Shown here in pieces: positions 31,760 through 41,008 of a DNA stretch of 54,344 bases. The position numbers and the translations under genes are program-made. Under the pieces are notes generated by a model that saw nothing but the letters and a program-made list of their open reading frames with translations, was not told the DNA's origin and did not search any database. Origin of the DNA: Venturia oleaginea (taxonomy: Eukaryota; Ascomycota; Dothideomycetes; Venturiales; Venturiaceae); assembly GCA_013176395.1 (NCBI GenBank), contig JABMLP010000049.1, positions 1-54,344 of the forward strand. The letters run 5' to 3'. Numbering within the stretch: the stretch's first letter is position 1; each line of letters begins with the position of its first letter.

Positions 31760-32070
31760 TGTAAGAGTTCAACCCTCAAAGGTGTTTCGCAAGTGAGAGG
31801 AGACTGCTTGTATTTCGAAGTATCTAAGTACAGAGAAGAAAGTGTAAATACAGGAAGGATAGCTCGTATAAATAATCCTCCTCTTACAATAGATCCTTCT
31901 AGAAAGTATCTTTAAATGGAAACGTGACAGCTTGCGAAATAGAACATGGCAGCTTGCGAAATAGAACATGACAGCTTGCAAAATAGAACATGACAGCTTG
32001 CAGAATAACAAGAGAACAATTGGAAATCCAGTCATGGATAAGCTAGAGAGAAGGATTCCATCCCTTAACA
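31760..32070 (-). repeat. 5' LTR of the complete Ty3 element
   Basis: 311-bp LTR, direct repeat of 25908-26239, with four 22-bp internal units instead of five. It carries the promoter side for the minus-strand gag and pol. The sequence TTATCTAAGTACC follows it as probable primer-binding site. Confidence 0.92.
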
Positions 32071-32577
32071 AGTACTTACCTTAAGTACCTTCCCTTGCTC
32101 AGGTTCTTTGGAGGCTCACTAGATTCTAGCCGTCCGATGTATCTCCCAATTCAATTGTCGTCTAACCGATTTGATCCTCAGATCAATCCTGAACGCTTGT
32201 CGGTTAGTATGAAGGTTGGGGGTGGGCTTGCTTCGTGTGCATATGACTTGTGCTTGATTGTATCTAAGTAAACGGTCGTTACTGTAGTAGGTTGAAGAAG
32301 CTCCTATGTGAGAAACATAACATGAGATAACCACGAAGAAAGAAAGGAAAGTCCGTCCAACGTCCTCCCTATATACCCTTCTGGTTCTGGGTGCCAAGGT
32401 GTATTCCCACACCTCTTGGCTCTTCCCACACTTCCCACACTGTGGGCAATGCCAAGTGCTGTGGGAACTGTGGGAATATCACGTGACTCCTGCACGTACT
32501 ATTCTCTCTTAGGACTGACCTGGTTGCACCAGTCCCCTCTTGTGCGCCCAACGGATTCCACTCCACATCAGTCCTAA
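32071..32577 (-). repeat. Probable LTR or LTR fragment of another retroelement
   Basis: Read on the minus strand, this stretch starts TGTTAGGACTGATGTGG at 32577, a typical retroelement LTR start. It has a TATATAGGGAGG box near 32375 and then a CT-rich leader-like region. The other end is not clear; it may be cut by the Ty3 LTR at 32070. A small inverted repeat (AGGACTGA/TCAGTCCT) lies at its start. No internal coding region of this family is present, so it is a solo or partial LTR. Small ORFs on the minus strand (32119-32566) look like chance. Confidence 0.45.
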
Positions 32578-32656
32578 CAACAACTTCTTGTTATCCAACC
32601 ATCCTCTGCAGTCCCGTTGTCCCTGCTCTTCGGTCTTGAGGTGGTCTGTAACACAA

Positions 32657-33254
32657 ATGGCTTTTCAGAATAACGCAATCCAACAACTCCTAGAACAGAT
32701 CGCTACGCCTGCTTCTACTCAAGAAAGGACTAGCCCGATCCAAGAAATAAAAGTCTCTCAAGATAGAAAGAAACAAATACTTCCTAAGCTCCAAGAATTT
32801 GATGGCAAGCGTTCTGAATGGGCTCAGTGGTTTCAACAAGCAAGGATGAAGTTGGAGATAGACGCAGAATCTATAGGGGATAGTAGGAACCAATTTGCCT
32901 ACATCATCTCCTCTCTACGAGGCTCCGCAGCTCAGGCTACTCTGGCCTAGGTAAAGACAGCTCCAGAGGAAGATAAAACGGGACAGAAATTGTTACAGTA
33001 TATGGACAACTTCTATGGCGATCCAGTACAACAACAAAGAGCTACTGTAAGCCTGTCCACAATCAAACAAAAAGAGAAAGAACCCTTCTTCTCTTTTCTT
33101 CCCCGTTTTGAAACCACTCTTGCTAATGCTGGAGGAATGACTTGGCCTGACGCTGTTAAAATTGCATTTCTACGTAAAGCAATAAATCAAGAGCTGCGAA
33201 ACCAGAGAATAGGCCAATCTCAGAGTACCTCCTACCAGCAGTTTGTGTCCGAAC
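32657..33254 (+). pseudogene. Gag fragment of the complete Ty3 family, opposite strand
   Basis: Plus-strand reading from ATG 32657. Its first part (AFQNNAIQQLLEQIATPAST) differs from the Gag at 30073-31095, but from ILPKLQEFDGKRSEWAQ onward it is nearly identical. An in-frame TAG at 32948-32950 replaces the Tyr codon of the intact copy. The reading then continues through KLLQYMDNFYGDP and QSQSTSYQQFVSEL, where it abruptly enters LTR sequence (33256-33314). The zinc knuckle and all of pol are missing. It is a deletion derivative, dead as a protein. Confidence 0.88.
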
Positions 33255-33255
33255 T

Positions 33256-33314
33256 TTGAAATACAAGTCGTCTTCTCTCACTTGCGAAATACCTTTGAGG
33301 GTTGAACTCTTACA
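33256..33314 (+). repeat. LTR end fragment joined to the gag remnant
   Basis: About 59 bases matching the terminal part of the Ty3 LTR (GAAATACAAG, then CACTTGCGAAAT, ending GGTTGAACTCTTACA). It lies in plus orientation and is fused directly to the gag fragment. It marks the 3' end of the deletion derivative. A C-rich low-complexity run (CCCCCCTCCCTCCCTCCCTC) follows. Confidence 0.82.
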
Positions 33315-33379
33315 CAACCCCCCTCCCTCCCTCCCTCTATTACAACCCCCGTCAACTCCGCTCTTCCTATCTACTTCCC

Positions 33380-35878
33380 TCACCTTGTACAAGCAGCTCC
33401 TGAGTGATTTGGAGAGCCGCAGTGACGGCAATTGCCTTGTGAACGTTTTGGGCGTTTGTTGGAAGCCTGTAGTATTAAAGTCTGAGTTTCTGCTGTATTT
33501 CGAGAGCGCTTCTTGGTAACTTTTGGTGGTAATGGCTCTTTCTGACTAACCTGAGTAGCCTTAATCTGTAGGAGCTCTTCAAGAGCATTGTCAGCATCGT
33601 CAAAGGCGGCCTCGTCTTCAGAAATCTCGGTGTTTTGGGCCTGACGAGAAGATATAATCTCATCGTAAGTAGCATCCATTTCGGCTTCAAGATCGTGATC
33701 AAATACCGCCGCTTCTTCGTCAGATTCCGAGTCGCTAGATGATGAAGACTCGTCTGAGATTTCGATGGTTTCATTACGCTTCCGGCGGCCTTTGGTAGCG
33801 ATTTTAGACTCTGCTTTTGATGATTTTTTACCCTGGGTTGATCGTTCAGCGGCCGTGGCTCCTTTGCGTTGACAGTCCTTTCGAATACGGCTATTCACAT
33901 TATGCTTGCGCATACGAAGATGCTTCGGACGTCCTGGCTTACGATTTGGCTCACTAGGGAGAGTTTGACCATCTGGAATGAGATTCTTGATCAAAACTGG
34001 GCGTAGTGAGCCGCTGTAGGCTTTGCGGTATTGACTGCGCTCGTAAATAGTAGAATTGCCGTCAGTATACACAATTTTGAGGTCGTATTTGAGAGCTAGA
34101 ATGGCCGCAAAAACGTGAGCACATGGTAGACGATGGTCCTGCCATTCTAGGCAATCGCAGACTCCTTTATCAAGGTCTACAACCCAGCCTGCAGCGCCGG
34201 GAGACTCATGAAGCCTCACAAAGACTACCGTACGGCTAGAAGGGTAGCCAACCATTTTGCGACCAAGATTGAGGCGATCGTGTTGATGTTGAGTCGCAAA
34301 TTTGGTGAACTCCTTGCCGTAGAAGACCTCATTACCGTGATCAAATTGACTGCGCTTGAAGAAGAGCTGCATTTGCTTGGTCCAGATCGCCTCAAGCATA
34401 TGGACTGGATTGAGCTGTCTCTCTTCACGTAATGTGCTGTTCATTGACTCTCCAATGTTGGAAGTAGTATGTCCATATCGAGGGTATTCCGTCAACGGCG
34501 CATGTGCTTTACAGTAAGTCTTACGATCACCAATGCCGTCAATGTAGTAAATCGCTGCGGGCGAGATTACACGAATCTTTCCAATCAGCGCAGCGTGCTC
34601 ACTCACAGTTTCGGCCTGCATCGCTTGCCGGAAGAGCGCTTCAATTAGTTTGCCGTAAGCGCTGGAAACATTCTCTGCGAGATGCTGTGTACAGAAGTAG
34701 TGAAAGGTATAAGGTTCTGGGAAGTGCTTCTTGATTGCAGGATCCAAACCTTTGCCGCGATCGGTGATGATTGCGAAGCGCAGTGGTGAGTACGTCTCAT
34801 CGCCTTCATTCTCATCTTCTTCATCAAGATATGGCTGGATAAGATTTACTTGAAGGAACTCTAAGAACCAATTCCACCATTCTTTTGATTCTGAAGGCAC
34901 AATTGCCCAAGCAAGGATAAGCGTCTTCTCATTATGGTCAATGGTTGTAGCAAGAAGTAATATACCTCCATATTTTGATGAGCAGTGTGCGCCATCCAAA
35001 ACAAGAAATTTGCGATTTGCATGCCAGGTAATGATTGCAGCCGTTGGTAGCACTGCGGCGGCGAGGAAGACATTATTCTCTGCTCTCTTGAATCTGTAGA
35101 AGGCTCCATTGTATGTTCCGGCTTCTATAATTGTTTGGTAGATGTCGTTAGTGAAGCCGCTGCCTTCGAGTAGATTGCCGCGTTGTCGAAGATACGATAA
35201 CATTGGTTTGATCAACTGAAATTGTATGTTTGAGTCTCCGTCAAGATCTCGTAAAATAGCCGCCTTTGTGCGATGGGCTTGGCTGTACGAGAGAGTGATG
35301 CCAGCCTTCATACGAGCATTACTCTTTACGGCTTTTGGCTTAGTGGTTCTATCGTTGGTGATAAGGTCTCCATTCAAGCGCTTTTGGTATGCAACACTAT
35401 GAGGACGTCGCCAACCATAATGAGTAGAGACTGGACAGGTATGAGGTATGAAAATGCGTAAAGTTGGTCGAGGGTCGTCGCCAATGAAGGCAATGCGCGC
35501 CTTTAAGGTATTAGCAAAGGGCTGAATTGAGAGACGGAATAATACCTTAAAACCACAAGTCTCAGCTATCTTTTGTCGACATTCTGCTGCCCAAAATTTG
35601 CCGTTTCCATTCAACACTTTGAAAGATTCGTGGGCTTCAATAATCGCATCTGTGACTGCATTTGCGCCGTCTTCCAGGGAGTCAAATTGCATACCAATGG
35701 TGAGGGATGGATAGGGAGGCCTATCTTCAGGCCCAGGGCTTTCGAATGACGATGTGCGAGGCCTAATTGAGTGCGTAGTGTTGAGTTGTATTAAGTAAAA
35801 AATGTAGATATCAAAATGTGGTAAACAAAATTTAGAGTCACGTACGCGTGTTCGCGAAAGATGCACGAAATTGACCAA
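33380..35878 (-). CDS. Mutator-like (MULE) transposase with SWIM finger
   Basis: 832-codon open frame encoding a Mutator-superfamily DDE transposase. The N-terminal region (about 62-200) has a FAR1-like DNA-binding part (FDSLEDGANAVTDAI, then HTCPVSTHYGWRR). The catalytic core has KFLVLDGAHCSSKYGG (first Asp), FAIITDRGKGLDPAIKKHFP (second Asp) followed by the characteristic FHYFCTQHL cysteine-histidine block, and a glutamate in TSNIGESMNSTLR. A SWIM zinc finger (CDCLEWQDHRLPCAH) follows. The tail is basic, then acidic, and ends in a CCHC knuckle CRHCGSPNHSGAAC. ATG 35878 lies in AT-rich DNA; the in-frame ATG at 35692 (MQFDSLEDG) is an equally good start. Uninterrupted and possibly functional, but I could not define terminal inverted repeats. 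Confidence 0.9.
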   Translation of the reverse strand: MVNFVHLSRTRVRDSKFCLPHFDIYIFYLIQLNTTHSIRPRTSSFESPGPEDRPPYPSLTIGMQFDSLEDGANAVTDAIIEAHESFKVLNGNGKFWAAECRQKIAETCGFKVLFRLSIQPFANTLKARIAFIGDDPRPTLRIFIPHTCPVSTHYGWRRPHSVAYQKRLNGDLITNDRTTKPKAVKSNARMKAGITLSYSQAHRTKAAILRDLDGDSNIQFQLIKPMLSYLRQRGNLLEGSGFTNDIYQTIIEAGTYNGAFYRFKRAENNVFLAAAVLPTAAIITWHANRKFLVLDGAHCSSKYGGILLLATTIDHNEKTLILAWAIVPSESKEWWNWFLEFLQVNLIQPYLDEEDENEGDETYSPLRFAIITDRGKGLDPAIKKHFPEPYTFHYFCTQHLAENVSSAYGKLIEALFRQAMQAETVSEHAALIGKIRVISPAAIYYIDGIGDRKTYCKAHAPLTEYPRYGHTTSNIGESMNSTLREERQLNPVHMLEAIWTKQMQLFFKRSQFDHGNEVFYGKEFTKFATQHQHDRLNLGRKMVGYPSSRTVVFVRLHESPGAAGWVVDLDKGVCDCLEWQDHRLPCAHVFAAILALKYDLKIVYTDGNSTIYERSQYRKAYSGSLRPVLIKNLIPDGQTLPSEPNRKPGRPKHLRMRKHNVNSRIRKDCQRKGATAAERSTQGKKSSKAESKIATKGRRKRNETIEISDESSSSSDSESDEEAAVFDHDLEAEMDATYDEIISSRQAQNTEISEDEAAFDDADNALEELLQIKATQVSQKEPLPPKVTKKRSRNTAETQTLILQASNKRPKRSQGNCRHCGSPNHSGAACTR

Positions 35879-35885
35879 TTAGAGC

Positions 35886-35975
35886 AATGTATGTATCAGC
35901 AATTTTTTTCAATGTATGTCCTAGCAATTGGATGTATGTGTTGGCTAGATTTTTTGATGTATGTCTTCATACGGC
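35886..35975. repeat. ATGTATGT-containing short repeats upstream of the MULE
   Basis: Four imperfect copies of an approximately 22-25-base unit containing ATGTATGT, followed in the first two by CAGCAATT or TAGCAATT, lie just outside the MULE transposase start. Such subterminal repeats can be transposase-binding sites at a Mutator-like element end. No counterpart was found on the other side, so the link is inference. Confidence 0.5.
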
Positions 35976-35978
35976 AAT

Positions 35979-36780
35979 TAACCGGATAATATATACTATA
36001 CTCAGTTCTTACCTTGTTTTTCCATACGTGCACGTCATTTCATTATCACCCTAAGTAATACCAACATGATTGTTGGTAGTGAGGGGGAGAACACGGGAGC
36101 CTCTCATTTTGGAATTGTATTCGTGATGGCCGAAATCGATGAACTGATGTCCCAACATCGTGCCTGGCAAAAAGCGAAGAACCTCGAGTTTCTACCAAAA
36201 CAATCGATAGAGATAATATGCAAAAGTAGCTAGCGAGATAAAGCAACTTTTAGAATTATTTCTTCGTTGTTGGTGGCTAAATCGATCCAGGAGAGAAGAA
36301 AAGGGAGCGGACAATTCTGGACGTTGTATATTGAGGAACGGACGAAACAAGTCTGTGCCTCAGCGATAGTCTGAGAGCTACGCTGACGTACTACAGGCCA
36401 CGTGTGCAATAAAGAGGCTTAGTTTGGAAGGCAATGATTTAATCGAGATGAACCTAGATGTGTTTATGGACGAAGTAAAGACACTATTGTTAAGATTCAG
36501 AGTTTGATAAAAATCAATCTGAACTTGAAGTTAACCCCTTCATCCAAAAGGTTTGCTCATACGACAATAACATTTAGGATTACAGGTTAAAAAGTCGTTC
36601 TACGTACTGGGTGATACAAGAAACATGTAAAGGAATGTTGAGAATACATTGCAATAGGTAAACGCCAACTCATCCCTTCATCATCCAGGTTATGTATCTG
36701 GTGCCAATACTTTTCCATGCCATTGTTCAAACGGTTTCCAAATTCAAACTCCAGACCAATGCATGTAGAGAACGATTCAA
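35979..36780. other. Intergenic, AT-rich, no gene seen
   Basis: About 800 bases between the mobile-element nest and the GH17 gene, which reads towards this region on the minus strand. Only short ORFs without domains (for example 36046-36246 minus). It probably contains the GH17 3' UTR. Confidence 0.45.
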
Positions 36781-36870
36781 CTAAGCTGAGCGGTTGAACC
36801 GCCTGCGGGTTTTCCTATAGCTAACAACCCAACTAGGCCGCGCGGTTGGATCGCCTACGAGACTTCCTGT
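36781..36870 (-). repeat. Duplicated 38-base units at the GH17 gene 3' end
   Basis: Two imperfect 38-base units, 36781-36818 and 36833-36870, lie 52 bases apart. On the coding strand each can be read as RK(S/T)RRR(S/F)NR(A/S)A followed by a TAG stop. The gene currently reads the upstream unit in a shifted frame (GSLVGDPTARP) and only ends at the stop of the downstream unit. Confidence 0.75.
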
Positions 36871-37965
36871 TATGGGAGTTAGATGACAGTCCTCAGTTGT
36901 AGAAGAAGCGCCGCTTGTAGCCACAGCACCATCCTCTACCGAGATAGACGACGCGCTCATGGTTTCCAAGAGAGCGGAAGTAAGAACTTCAAAAGAAAAG
37001 ACAGGGGTGACCAACGTGGCAGGGGGGCATGAAAGATCAAACAAAGGAGTGGTGGTAATGGCTGTGCCTACAACACCAAACGCAGGATTTGGCGAGGTGG
37101 GGTAGTCATCCAATTGGAACCACCAGACGTTGATCTTGTCGAAAAGCTGGCCGCATCCAACAGAAGTCCAGAAAGAGCGAGCGTTCGCAGCAGAGGCTAC
37201 AGCCTGTGCCACTGTTGGTCCAGAGACTGGCCATCCAGCCTCGGTAACCCAGACCGGTTTTCCTTGTGCCACAGCAACCACCTGAGAGTATGCGCTAGCG
37301 AACAAGTTGGCTGCGTTGCTAATATCGTTTCCGTTGGCAGATTCGTAGTATGGGTAGGCATCAACACCCATGAAGTCAGCGGCGGAAATGAGTGCGGTGT
37401 TGGAGCTGTTAACGAATGCCGTCCAAGTGTCGACATGTCCAATGAGTCTTCCTTCAGCAGGTGTGCCAGCAATAGCGGCCCTGACTTGAGCAATATAATT
37501 GACAAGGACATCAGGGTTTGTACCTGGGCCAGGGTCTGAAGCTCCTGGGTATCCAGAGTTACGGTAAAGATCCTCAGAGCCGACAGCAATGGCGACGATC
37601 AAATCAGTGAATGCTGTGCCATACTGGCTGATGCCAGCCTTCAACGCTGCAATCTCGTTGTCCACAATGGTTTGACCAGCAGATGCCCAGATGCCAAGAA
37701 GAAGAGAGGTATTGGTACTGATAGCAGCTGGAATTGCTGAAATTGGGCTGTTTGTGGTTCCTCCCTGGATTGTGGTGTATAGTCTGGCGCTTGTAAAGCC
37801 GCTGGTTCCAGCCAAGTTTCGAGCAGTGCTGAATTCCTGTTCGAAATGGGCTTGGTCTTTGATAGCTCCTGCGGCGTCAGTCGAGCCGTAGTTGAAGCCT
37901 TTGAGGACTCCGAATGCAGTGGAAACAGCTGGCAATGCTGCCACGGCGAAGAGTTTTGCGAACAT
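36781..37965 (-). CDS. Secreted glycoside hydrolase family 17 (endo-1,3-beta-glucanase-like)
   Basis: 394-residue protein with an N-terminal signal peptide (MFAKLFAVAALPAVSTA, about 17 residues), so secreted or cell-wall located. The GH17 (beta/alpha)8 domain covers about residues 18-310. The acid/base glutamate is E131 in VAIAVGSEDLYR and the nucleophile is E242 in VWVTEAGWP; WWFQLDDYP closes the barrel. Family members hydrolyse or remodel beta-1,3-glucan in the fungal wall. The C-terminus is Ser/Thr-rich and, instead of a GPI signal, ends in an unusual basic stretch RKTRRRFNRSA. That ending is encoded by the second of two duplicated 38-base units (see repeat entry); the first unit is read in another frame. 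One exon, intact. Confidence 0.92.
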   Translation of the reverse strand: MFAKLFAVAALPAVSTAFGVLKGFNYGSTDAAGAIKDQAHFEQEFSTARNLAGTSGFTSARLYTTIQGGTTNSPISAIPAAISTNTSLLLGIWASAGQTIVDNEIAALKAGISQYGTAFTDLIVAIAVGSEDLYRNSGYPGASDPGPGTNPDVLVNYIAQVRAAIAGTPAEGRLIGHVDTWTAFVNSSNTALISAADFMGVDAYPYYESANGNDISNAANLFASAYSQVVAVAQGKPVWVTEAGWPVSGPTVAQAVASAANARSFWTSVGCGQLFDKINVWWFQLDDYPTSPNPAFGVVGTAITTTPLFDLSCPPATLVTPVFSFEVLTSALLETMSASSISVEDGAVATSGASSTTEDCHLTPITGSLVGDPTARPSWVVSYRKTRRRFNRSA

Positions 37966-38698
37966 GGCGGGAGAAAAGTCGATTAAGAAATGGCGGGCAG
38001 AATTGGGGGATTAAGAAGCTGGTGAAGAAATGGAACGAGAGAAGAACAATTGGGTATAAGGCCAAAAACCGAAGGAAAAGGGACGTGATGTTATTAAAAG
38101 AGATGTTGTGTAGAAGAATGACGATGCACTCCAACCTAAGGTACCTCCGGGAGTAGTCAACAAAAGATGTACGATCGACAGGCCCAGCCCGTGCTTCTGC
38201 AGGAACTACTGACTGGGCCACAATTCTTTGTCAAGGAATAGCTTAATAATAGAATGGGGAATACAGCGAGCGAATCTAGTGCTTCGATGCACTGGAGCAG
38301 GGGACCAGCGCCATGTCTTAGAGTCCCCGCTTGCAAGGTCTGACGACCATCATTGATCCATACAGGGCAGTAGGCTTCCGAGCGCTGCGGCACGAATACC
38401 TTGCTTAGGCAACGATTTGATGTTGACAGGCGATTCGAAAGTCGTTGACCGCGGTGTTACCGGTCTTCTACAGCGGTTCCGATGAGTCGAGCTCGGGTTC
38501 TGGCGGGTCCAATGCTACCTGTGAGCCGACTTGCATTGACCCGGAGAGACGCGCAATCCTACGTGGCGAAGGCCGTTGAACGGAGGACTAACAGGGCCGA
38601 CAAGAGGAGATGATCAAGGCTTTTGCTTGTTGGAGGAAGAAGAAGAAGAGATTCCGGGAATGCCGGGCATCAGTCACATGATTTTAATTCAGAATTCT
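37966..38698. other. Intergenic: GH17 promoter side and MEIOB-like gene 3' side
   Basis: About 730 bases. It should hold the GH17 promoter, since that gene is read away from here, and the 3' UTR of the next minus-strand gene. A GAAGAAGAAGAAGAG run lies near 38635. No gene or RNA motif is seen. Confidence 0.45.
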
Positions 38699-40314
38699 TC
38701 ACATACAAATATCCCAGATGCACAACCTTCCCATGCCACCCTCTCCTTCCTCAGCCGCCCACGCAAACCTCAGCGTAACACGTAAAAACAATAATCGCAT
38801 CTCAAGGTATTTGAGCACCTCCATCCCCGCTCCTACTAACTCCTCTTTCGTGCGTCCCAACAAACCCTCCCAAGCCTCTGAACTCATAATCCTCTTCCCA
38901 CCAGTCAACGCACCAGTTTCGTCACAAACAGTACCGAGTACCTTTGGATTGATCTCCATAACAATATCTTTTTCACAATTCTTGCATTTGGCAATCAGCT
39001 GGTTGGTAAAGAGGGGATGCCCACAGTGTTCATTACAAAGGAGTTGATGTCGACGATGGAGCGTTGTGATGTTGACTTCTGTAATCATGACGTTCAAGTA
39101 ACCCGTAAATATACTGTCAGGCGAAGAGCGAATGAACTGATCTAACTCAGCGAAGGTGAAGAGGATCTGATTCTCGCTCTGTCTAGCAGTTTGGAGGTCA
39201 AACGACTTGTATGGAAAAGGCGGGTTGATGTGCGTGTGTCTTTTCAATCGTTCGGCATACGTGCGAAGCCATTCTGCGTCTGGAATGTTGGGATCGATGT
39301 CGATGAGGGTAGAGGAGGTGAGTGAGATGTATGTTCGACGATCTATGCGCCAGCCTGGAGATGAGATGAAGAGGATTGTCTTTGATGGCTCCCAGGTACT
39401 AGCGGAGAGAGCTGAGGGACCCCAGAGTGTGAGTGTGGCTTCGGAGGTGTCGTCGAAGATGTTGATGTTGACTAGCTCGTTTGCGACGCCTTTCTTGTTC
39501 GTGACTGCGCTTCATGTTAATGAGAGGAGAGGGTCAGAGGAAGGGTGGTAGACTTTTCTTGCGAGCACCAACGCTTTTGACGCAGACGAGCATGCGTCCG
39601 TCGATGACATCGTAGCCGCCATCGACAAAGTTCTTCAACGTCATCAAGCCTGCTAGCGGTTGGCCTTCTCGGTAGCCAAGAGGTGTCTTACACAGCACTC
39701 CCTCATCGCTGTTTTCATGTATCATGAAGTGACAGCTGCGATCTCTCTCGGGAAAAATGGAAGTGAACAGCGGTGCTTGAGAAGAAGCAAGAGATCCATG
39801 TTCACCGTTCGAAACATGTGGAGTCCAGATCGAGACGAGCTGACCAAGACTGAGGTTGTACGTGCAGTTGGCATACCAGAGTCGGACCTGTGCCATCAAG
39901 CGATCAATTCCATGCTCTTTCATCCGATATAGACGAGTGTGATGACAAGAAAGGTGTACTCACTGTCATTGCTCCACTGCCATCCTTAAGGATGATCTTC
40001 ACACACCCCTTTGCAGCTCTCGGCTTCTTACTTGGCGTGTTTTGATCATGGAAATTGGCGACTCGTCCTTGAATCGTTACACACTTCGGTCCAGGCACGA
40101 GGTTGGCAATCTTAAACTCCTCATAGTCTTGAGTCGGGACCCACGACTCGTCGATGACTGGGTGTAAGACAGCCTCAACTTCTGCTGTCGTGAACCCATC
40201 TCCTGGCTCTTTTGACTGTGCTGAACCGGATGCAAGTGGCTGAGCGTGAGCGAGCGAGGTGCCTGGCTTCGAAGACTTGAAGAAAGACTGAATTGAAGCG
40301 GATTGAGGCGCCAT
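38699..40314 (-). CDS. MEIOB-like ssDNA-binding OB-fold protein
   Basis: Predicted homologue of the animal meiosis protein MEIOB, an RPA1-like OB-fold protein that binds single-stranded DNA during meiotic recombination. Three exons (40314-39964, 39887-39554, 39504-38699) with introns of 76 and 49 bases give 496 residues. The N-terminus (SIQSFFKSSKP) resembles a PCNA-interacting peptide. The first OB fold spans CVTIQGRVANFHDQ to LWYANCTYNLSLGQLVSIW. A second has the signature DVIDGRMLVCVKSVGARK, FDDTSEATLTLWGPSAL, WEPSKTILFISSPGWRID and TLIDIDPNIPDAEWLRTYAE, which parallels MEIOB strand by strand. A C-terminal region with paired cysteines (CNEHCGHPL and AKCKNCEKD) looks like the RPA1 zinc ribbon. 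The donor of intron 2 (GTCTAC) is weak. Identification is by motif recall; a general RPA1-like protein is the alternative. Confidence 0.75.
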
Positions 40315-41008
40315 GATGGGGCGGTGGGCAGGAATGATACAAAAGGATGTTATGCTGCTTCTAGCACTGCATTCTGGAGTGTTAGATTAAACTGAGGGCC
40401 GTACTTTTATCGAGAGGTAGGACTTCAGATGAGAGGGCGTTGAGGAATCTGAGAATGTGAGAAGTGGGGCGTATCCCGATTTGGTAGCGACGATATCTTG
40501 AAGGCGAATGCAACATCTCGTGAGGATCCAATGAGTGATAGAAATGGGAAAGCCATTTGATCTGCTAACACAACTTCCATTTACCTTCAATTTGCAATTC
40601 TCCCCGCCTCCTGAAGAACTAAAAACTGTCGAATCTTGGTACTCAAATTAGGCTTCTGGCTAGATACCACACAGGCCGTTCAGCCATCAATTAGTGAAGC
40701 TTGCGCGACAGCCTCGGAGGTACAGTTCCTCTCTGGTTTTATCAGAATCAACTCAATATCTGGTATCACTCAAGCCTTGTGCTTGAACCCATCTGCTCAA
40801 CATCCGTCCATCCGCTGTCGCTGCAGGCTTCATTTCGGATTTCAATGACTGGCTTCAATATGCACTCTCGCCGCCGGCATATCTTCTTTCAGATTTCTTT
40901 CAGATCGAAGCCGCGGTATGGCCCTTTGTATGGCCCTTTGGCTTCACTCTGGTCGGTACACATCCCATGCACGTCCCGGATTTTCGTGTCCGTTGTTCCG
41001 TACTTGCA
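40315..41008. other. Intergenic between MEIOB-like gene and RRP46
   Basis: About 690 bases carrying the promoter of the MEIOB-like gene and the 3' end of RRP46, both read on the minus strand. Overlapping plus-strand ORFs (40636-41210) are shadows with no domain. Confidence 0.45.

Larger units (their letters stand above)
25908..32070 (-). mobile_element. Complete Ty3/gypsy retrotransposon (minus strand)
   Basis: A 6.16-kb element bounded by direct LTRs (25908-26239 and 31760-32070) with TGTTAAGGG and CTCTTACA ends on the coding strand. From the 5' LTR at 32070 downwards come a leader of about 660 bases, gag, pol ending in a chromodomain, a polypurine tract, and the 3' LTR. The primer-binding region next to the 5' LTR reads TTATCTAAGTACC. 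Gag and pol frames are uninterrupted. The LTRs differ by several substitutions and by the number of 22-bp internal repeats (five versus four). The flanking pentamers (GTTCT left, AGTAC right) do not match, so the target duplication is missing or one side was rearranged after insertion. Confidence 0.92.
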
